DNA of 64,000 bases from WJJR01 sp964440935. GTDB lineage: Bacteria > Zixibacteria > MSB-5A5 > WJJR01. Shown here piece by piece: positions 59,791 through 64,000 of the stretch (positions are counted from its first letter, which is position 1; every line of letters starts with the position of its first letter). The translations under genes and the position numbers were made by a program. A model generated the notes under the pieces. That model ran no database searches. It saw nothing but the letters and a program-made list of their open reading frames with translations, and had not been told where the DNA came from. The stretch is taken from positions 108,424 to 172,423 of the forward strand of contig CAYTTY010000003.1 of NCBI GenBank assembly GCA_964440935.1. Direction: 5' to 3'.

Positions 59791-61725
59791 TCACTTTGGT
59801 CTTTCGATCTTCAACGCCTTCATGCGCGATGACAGCGTTGTCGGCTTCATACCCAGTATCGCGGCGGCGCCGGCAGTGCCTGAGACACGCCAGCCCGATG
59901 CCTCCAGCGCTCTGATGATACTGCGGCGCTCCAGATCAGCGAGTTCGGCGACAGTCAGGACACGGTCGTGGATATCGCCATCTGTTTTTGTATCGCTTGG
60001 CGGAGTGGGAGTGTCGATGTGGGGGAGGGCGCGGTCGAGACTGATGTGTCCGTCGATCGATGTGATGATCGCACGTTCGATGACGTTTTGCAATTCACGA
60101 ATGTTGCCGGGCCAGTGGTAGGTTTGCAGCCGTCGCATGCACTCTGAACTCAACGGCTGAACGGTTCTTCCGTTACGCTTCGAGAACCGTTCGCAGAACG
60201 ATCTCGCCAGCAGCGGAATGTCTTCAATCCGATCGCGCAACGCCGGTACGCTAATCGGGAAGACACTCAAGCGGTAATAGAGATCCTCGCGGAACCGGCC
60301 CTGCACACTTTCGTGTCTCAGATCGCGATTCGTTGCCGCGATGACACGCACATCGACCGACTGGCTGCGTGAACTGCCCACCGGTTCGAATTGCCCCTCC
60401 TGCAACACCCGCAGGAGTTTCGATTGTAATTCAAACGGCAATTCACCGATTTCATCCAGGAAGATCGTCCCGCCATCGGCGAGCGTGAACCGTCCCTCGC
60501 GTTTTGATGTTGCGCCGGTGAACGCACCCTTTTCGTGTCCAAAGAATTCGCTTTCGATCAAATTGGCGGGGATCGCCGCACAATTGACTTTCACAAACGG
60601 TTTGTCGGCGCGCCGGCTGGCTGTGTGAATCGCGTGTGCGATCAACTCCTTGCCGGTACCGGTTTCGCCATGAATCAAAACCGTGGCATCGGTCTCCGCG
60701 ACCTGTTTAACATCATTAAGGACTCGCATCAACGCCGGGCTGCGGCCGATGATGTCGCCAAATCCCTCGACCGCGTCGAGTTCCTTACGGAGGTACTCCG
60801 TTTGTGCAGTGAGGGCTTCGATTTGCTTTTCCGCTTCCAGACGGTCGTTCACATTGCGCAGAATGAGTGTGAAGTACCGTTTGGAGTGGAGCTCATAGAG
60901 CGAGAGGGTCGCCTCGGCCGCAAATGTGCGTCCGTCGCCGGCCACCGCCTGAAATCCGCCGGGAATCCACGTCGACCGCCGTTCATCGGTGCGGGTGGTC
61001 AATTCCCGCATCAGACGTTTCAAACGAACGCGGCTTTCATCATCAAGATGACGGCCAAAGTCCGATCCGATCATCTCCTCGGAGCGGCAACCGAAGGCCT
61101 CCCGGGCGGCGGGATTGACATGGGTGACCGTCAATGTCTCATCAATATCCACAATCGCATCTTGCGCGCTGTTGAGCAGCGTTGCGAGTTTCTCTTCACG
61201 TTCACGCAGACCGATTTCTGCCCGTACGCGTCGGAGTTCGGCCCCTGCACGCGCAGCGAAAATCCGAAACAACGCTTCGGCCTGTGTTTCCTTCGGCATC
61301 GGGCGTTGATCGAGCACGGCCAAATGGCCGATGATCTTACCGTCAGTCCCTGTGAGCGGCACGGCCATGTAACTGACTGCATTCATGGAAGGCAAATCAG
61401 GATCACCGGGGAACAACTCAATGACATTGTCAGGCACCAACAATAGTTCGCAGCGGTCGATCACCGGTTCACAGGGCGTTCCTTCGATGTTGTATTCATA
61501 GTGGTCCACCCACCGATTACCCAGCCAGAACGCCAGGGCGCGCAGTCGGCGCTCATCCGGGAGATACTCGGTCACCCAAGCGCCGTGCACATCCAGCACC
61601 TCCGCCAGATTCTTCACCAGCGAGGCAAAGAACTGCGCACCCGTCTCCGATGCGGTCAGTTGAACAAGCGTTTTCAACGCCCCATCAACATCGAGATTAT
61701 GGAATGGTGGTGTGCGCGTTGTCAT
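59791..61725 (-). CDS. Sigma-54-dependent transcriptional activator with GAF and PAS domains
   Basis: A 644-residue enhancer-binding protein. A GAF-like domain spans about 15-165 and a PAS domain about 178-295 (AQDAIVDIDETLTVTHVNPAAREAFG). The AAA+ domain from 322 has Walker A GETGTGKE (353-360), the sigma-54-contacting loop GAFTGA (400-405), Walker B GGTIFLDEIGEL and the R-finger region. The C-terminal Fis-type HTH (GAAAILGMKPTTLSSRMKAL) is complete. Architecture resembles the FhlA/NorR sensors. The signal is unknown. The gene is the neighbour of the sigma-54 promoter of the OsmC-like gene, so self-contained control is likely. Confidence 0.95.
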   Translation of the reverse strand: MTTRTPPFHNLDVDGALKTLVQLTASETGAQFFASLVKNLAEVLDVHGAWVTEYLPDERRLRALAFWLGNRWVDHYEYNIEGTPCEPVIDRCELLLVPDNVIELFPGDPDLPSMNAVSYMAVPLTGTDGKIIGHLAVLDQRPMPKETQAEALFRIFAARAGAELRRVRAEIGLREREEKLATLLNSAQDAIVDIDETLTVTHVNPAAREAFGCRSEEMIGSDFGRHLDDESRVRLKRLMRELTTRTDERRSTWIPGGFQAVAGDGRTFAAEATLSLYELHSKRYFTLILRNVNDRLEAEKQIEALTAQTEYLRKELDAVEGFGDIIGRSPALMRVLNDVKQVAETDATVLIHGETGTGKELIAHAIHTASRRADKPFVKVNCAAIPANLIESEFFGHEKGAFTGATSKREGRFTLADGGTIFLDEIGELPFELQSKLLRVLQEGQFEPVGSSRSQSVDVRVIAATNRDLRHESVQGRFREDLYYRLSVFPISVPALRDRIEDIPLLARSFCERFSKRNGRTVQPLSSECMRRLQTYHWPGNIRELQNVIERAIITSIDGHISLDRALPHIDTPTPPSDTKTDGDIHDRVLTVAELADLERRSIIRALEASGWRVSGTAGAAAILGMKPTTLSSRMKALKIERPK

Positions 61726-61848
61726 GTTCGGATCGTTCGCTGGGTGGCCTGTATCATCTTCTCAAATCACCGCTTGATTTCCGGATCAGGACAAAGATAA
61801 TCAGGTCTACCGCATTCGCCAAGAGGTCACAGCGTCGGAGGTGAGCAT

Positions 61849-62223
61849 ATGGGCTGGATGGTCTGGGCCGTTGCAGTACTGGCGGTGGTGGTCGCCGGCT
61901 GGTTTCTGTTTGATGGTCTGTATGCGCTGATCACTGGCGATTATGTCACCCCGAAATCGGGTGAGCATGCCGGCCAACTGGGTCCGTGGTCATCAGTTGT
62001 ATCTGCGGTAGGCATCACACCGCGGTCGACCGCAATGAAGCTGATCTTTGTGATCTAAGGTGCGTTGTGGCTGGCTGTGATCGTCGCTTTTCTCACCCGG
62101 CAGCCGTGGGCGACGGTGGCGATGCTGGTCGCAGCAATCGGTTCGCTTTGGTACCTGCCGTTTGGGACTGTGTTGGGTGTGGTCCAGATTGTTCTGCTGA
62201 TTGTGATGATGCGGCAGCCGTGA
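61849..62223 (+). pseudogene. Small membrane protein gene with in-frame TAA
   Basis: From the ATG at 61849, with GGAGG about 6 nt upstream, the frame codes for 69 residues (MGWMVWAVAVLAVVVAGWFLFDG...) to a TAA at 62056-62058. The same frame continues with clear coding character, GALWLAVIVAFLTRQPW and a further hydrophobic stretch, to TGA at 62221. The intact protein would have about 124 residues and three to four membrane helices. The TAA sits where a Tyr codon (TAT or TAC) would fit, so a single base change or a sequencing error explains it. The gene diverges from the sigma-54 activator. I do not recognise the family. Confidence 0.6.
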
Positions 62224-62471
62224 GTGGGCAAAACCGTCGAAACGGTTTCGGGGTGGGTTTTCGATCGCTATCACCTGGCTGGAGGGTCTGTTGAAGGACG
62301 TGTGTATCACAGACTACATGCATTTGTAGGGGCGTATTGAATACGCCCTTTCGCGTAAGCCGTTGCGCGCGTGGGGTTTATTCAGTGCGCCCCGCTACAG
62401 ATGATAGTCTTGTCGATGTGCGTTTGGGTTGCGACTCAGACGCTTCCAACACACCCTGAAGCCAGGTGTTA

Positions 62472-62618
62472 TAGCAATTGTCAGAATAACTGTCCGATTC
62501 CAGCGTGCCGTCACGTGACGGCTATCTCCACTACTGACAAGGCGTCACCCGAGGGCGGGTGACACCACATGTGATCACCGTGTTGGCTTCAAACGGACAA
62601 TACTTCTGACAATCGCTT
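62472..62618 (+). mobile_element. R1 MITE-like element, copy C (complete)
   Basis: About 147 bp with terminal repeats TAGCAATTGTCAGAA and TTCTGACAATCGCTT, flanked on both sides by TA (62470-62471 and 62619-62620). The inside is nearly identical to copies A and B, including ACGGCTATCTCC and GGCGTCACCCGAGGGCGGGTGACACC, which can form a hairpin. No coding capacity is present. It occupies part of the gap between the membrane-protein pseudogene and the peroxiredoxin gene. Confidence 0.85.
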
Positions 62619-62788
62619 TAGAATGCATGATGCCCGCTGGAAGCGGGCAATGACGCGACATGAATTGTTGTCACGGTAATTGACAAAGTGTCACTCCGCT
62701 TCGTTGACTCTCACCCGGATTCCGATACTTTTTAGCGGAGTGAGTTCGATTTCACGCAGTGTCCAACGTCCGTGAAAGGAGGCGTTGC

Positions 62789-63499
62789 GTGTCAGAACCC
62801 GGCAAATCATGTGTCGAACCCGCCGCCGGTCCGATCGAAGTTGAGGATACGAGCAGCGGGACAGAGGAGCATCAACCATCAAAGGAGCGTCCGCTGATGA
62901 CCGCACAAGTGGGCAAACCCGCCCCCGACTTCGAGGCGAATGCCTTTGTCGATGGCAGTTTCCAGCCGATCCGTCTGTCGAATTTCCTTGGCAAATGGGT
63001 CGTGCTCTGTTTCTACCCCGGTGATTTTACCTTCGTCTGACCGACCGAATTGGCGGCAGTTGCCGTCATGCACAAGGAACTGAGCAAGCTCGATGTTCAG
63101 ATTCTTGCGGTCAGCACCGACTCCCATTTCGTTCACAAAATCTGGCAGGCCGAAGAGTTGTCGCGCATGGTCGACGGCGGGGTGCCGTTTCCGATGCTGT
63201 CCGATGCGGGCGGTAAGATCGGCCGCATTTATGGCATCTATGATGAAGCCGGCGGTGTCGACATTCGCGGACGGTTCATCATCGATCCGGATGGCATTAT
63301 TCAGGCGATGGAGGTCCTCACACCTCCGGTTGGCCGCAATGTCGCCGAACTGATCCGTCAGGTAAAAGCCTTCCAGCATGTCCGCCAGACCGGTGAGGCG
63401 ACGCCATCGGGATGGCAACCCGGACGTACCACACTCAAGCCCGGCCCCGATTTGGTGGGCAAGGTCTGGGAAGTGTGGAAGACCGATATGGCGTTTTAG
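62789..63499 (+). CDS. Selenocysteine-containing peroxiredoxin (AhpC/Prx family)
   Basis: A single frame interrupted only by TGA at 63038-63040. The upstream part ends FYPGDFTFV and the downstream part continues PTELAAVAVMHKELSKLDVQILAVSTDS, so TGA falls exactly at the peroxidatic Cys of the FTFVCPTE motif and must encode selenocysteine. The conserved Trp, Thr/Ser and Arg environment is present (TDSHFVHKIW, DIRGRFIIDPDG). The resolving-Cys region of 2-Cys enzymes (normally EVCPAGW) reads EATPSGW, so no resolving Cys is seen. Two starts are credible: GTG at 62789 with AAAGGAGG 6 nt upstream (36-residue extension), and ATG at 62897 with AAGGAG (200 residues). It reduces peroxides using thiols. 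SelA, SelB, SelC and SelD must be elsewhere. Confidence 0.9.
63051..63068 (+). promoter_or_regulatory. Bacterial SECIS hairpin within the peroxiredoxin gene
   Basis: TGGCGGC (63051-63057) and GCCGTCA (63062-63068) pair over 7 bp, including one G-U, with loop AGTT. The stem begins 10 nt after the UGA and the loop 17 nt after it. A G lies in the second position of the apical loop. These spacings and the loop G fit the known bacterial SECIS requirements for SelB binding. Confidence 0.85.
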
Positions 63500-63552
63500 G
63501 ATTAACTGGAAATACGGATTGGTTAATTAATCAGAATTCTTCGATTGAGGTG

Positions 63553-63605
63553 CCCCACCCCACAACGGTCGATCGACAAAGAGATCGGCCGTTAGGGTGG
63601 GTTTG
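63553..63605 (+). terminator. Intrinsic terminator of the peroxiredoxin gene
   Basis: CCCACCC...ACGGTCGATC and GATCGGCCGT...GGGTGGG form a long imperfect stem followed by TTTGTATGT, about 55 nt after the stop. It may also serve the convergent TPR fragment. Confidence 0.6.
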
Positions 63606-63627
63606 TATGTGACTTGAACCAGCCACT

Positions 63628-63945
63628 TCACGGCTGGCCGAGTCTTTCCAGCACTGTCCGTGCATTCCCGTTGTACGGATTCAACTCCAGGGACCGCTCG
63701 TACATTGTCACGGATTGGGTGGTGTCGGCTGCCTGTAGCAACGCCTCACCGTAGCTGTCAAACGCATTCCATGAATCGGGAAACAACTGGATGTTGAATT
63801 CGAATAGGTTGAGTGCATCGGCGAGACGGTCATCTCGGAGCAGCGAGTATCCCAATTCGTTCATGCGCTCCAAGTCTGCGTGATACTGTTCATGGTGCGC
63901 TGTATCCACGTACGTTTTCGCCCAGTCTAACGTCTGCTCAAACTC
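63628..63945 (-). pseudogene. TPR-domain C-terminal fragment
   Basis: The frame codes for at least 93 residues of tetratricopeptide-like helices (ELGYSLLRDDRLADALNLFEFNIQLFPDSWNAFDSYGEALLQAAD, then SLELNPYNGNARTVLERLG). Such a TPR pair often ends serine hydrolases and similar enzymes. Coding character (FEQTLDWAKTYVD) continues upstream of the GTG at 63909 to a TAG at 63946-63948, so the true N-terminal part is missing. I infer truncation by an insertion just upstream. Confidence 0.6.
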
Positions 63946-63948
63946 CTA

Positions 63949-64000
63949 GCAGGTTGCTGAAAAACTCTTGCCGCGGGTGTGTTCGATGGTGATTGTAGGC
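63949..64000. mobile_element. Possible insertion-sequence end at the window edge
   Basis: GCAGGTTGCTGAAAAACTC begins exactly where the TPR gene loses its coding continuity. Sequences of this form (TTGCTGAAAAA) are common at the ends of transposable elements. The rest is outside the window, so this is only a suggestion. Confidence 0.3.

Noticed and set aside
61849..62223. Second selenoprotein candidate
   Set aside because: The in-frame stop is TAA and not TGA, and the residue at that place is expected to be Tyr in a membrane helix.

Overview
The window is about 57% G+C, densely coded and typical of a Gram-negative (diderm) bacterial chromosome: it carries lptB, lspA, a PilQ-type secretin, a Wzi-like outer-membrane protein, periplasmic adaptors and lipoproteins. 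Some features point away from Proteobacteria: spoVG-ispE next to prs-ctc, an IleS of the long eukaryote-like type, and a large PKD-domain subtilase with a Por/FlgD-like C-terminal sorting domain. I infer an uncultured FCB-group or Zixibacteria-like lineage; this is an inference from gene content and not a demonstrated placement. No rRNA, CRISPR array, prophage or plasmid functions are visible.

Layout. 1-12425 (minus): nadC (cut by the window edge), tsaD, a YbbR-domain protein and lptB, preceded in the same direction by a type IV pilus / type II secretion-like cluster (pilB, pilC, three prepilins, a pilM-pilN fusion, pilO, pilP, pilQ), with many stop/start overlaps. 12756-19210 (minus): a radical SAM/SPASM protein, then a Wzi-like protein - ispE - spoVG - tRNA-Gln - prs - rplY series. 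19472-23488 (plus): EF-hand protein, HEAT-repeat protein and HD-GYP protein. 23764-39471 (minus): lepA, a 1483-residue secreted subtilase, rluD-lspA-dksA-like, ileS with an attenuator-like leader, and cydAB. 39686-44704 (plus): a MacA-like adaptor with two MacB/FtsX-type permeases, then a possible SLOG/AbiGi-like protein. 45301-50415 (minus): di-haem cytochrome c peroxidase and a PreP-like M16 protease. 50883-53246 (plus): a stand-alone AsnRS-like catalytic domain (asparagine synthetase candidate) behind a structured, terminator-containing leader, a VOC protein and an SDR. 53430-61725 (minus): methyltransferase, GNAT, LAL-type LuxR regulator, OsmC-like protein and a sigma-54 activator. 61849-63499 (plus): a membrane-protein gene with an in-frame TAA, and a selenocysteine peroxiredoxin. 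The right edge holds a TPR gene fragment cut off beside a possible insertion-sequence end.

Main points. (1) The peroxiredoxin has an in-frame UGA exactly at the peroxidatic cysteine, with a fitting bacterial SECIS hairpin 10 nt downstream. It is therefore a selenoprotein, and naive gene calling splits it in two. (2) The OsmC gene has a nearly consensus -24/-12 promoter with two tandem palindromes about 100-120 bp upstream, and a sigma-54 activator gene lies next to it, suggesting a small peroxide/redox regulon. (3) The intergenic spaces hold several families of short palindromic repeats. One is a MITE-like element of about 150-175 bp with terminal inverted repeats and TA target duplications; one copy has inserted into the hairpin of a second repeat family. 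(4) Several genes have structured leaders with intrinsic terminators (ileS, the AsnRS-like gene) that match no riboswitch I can name.
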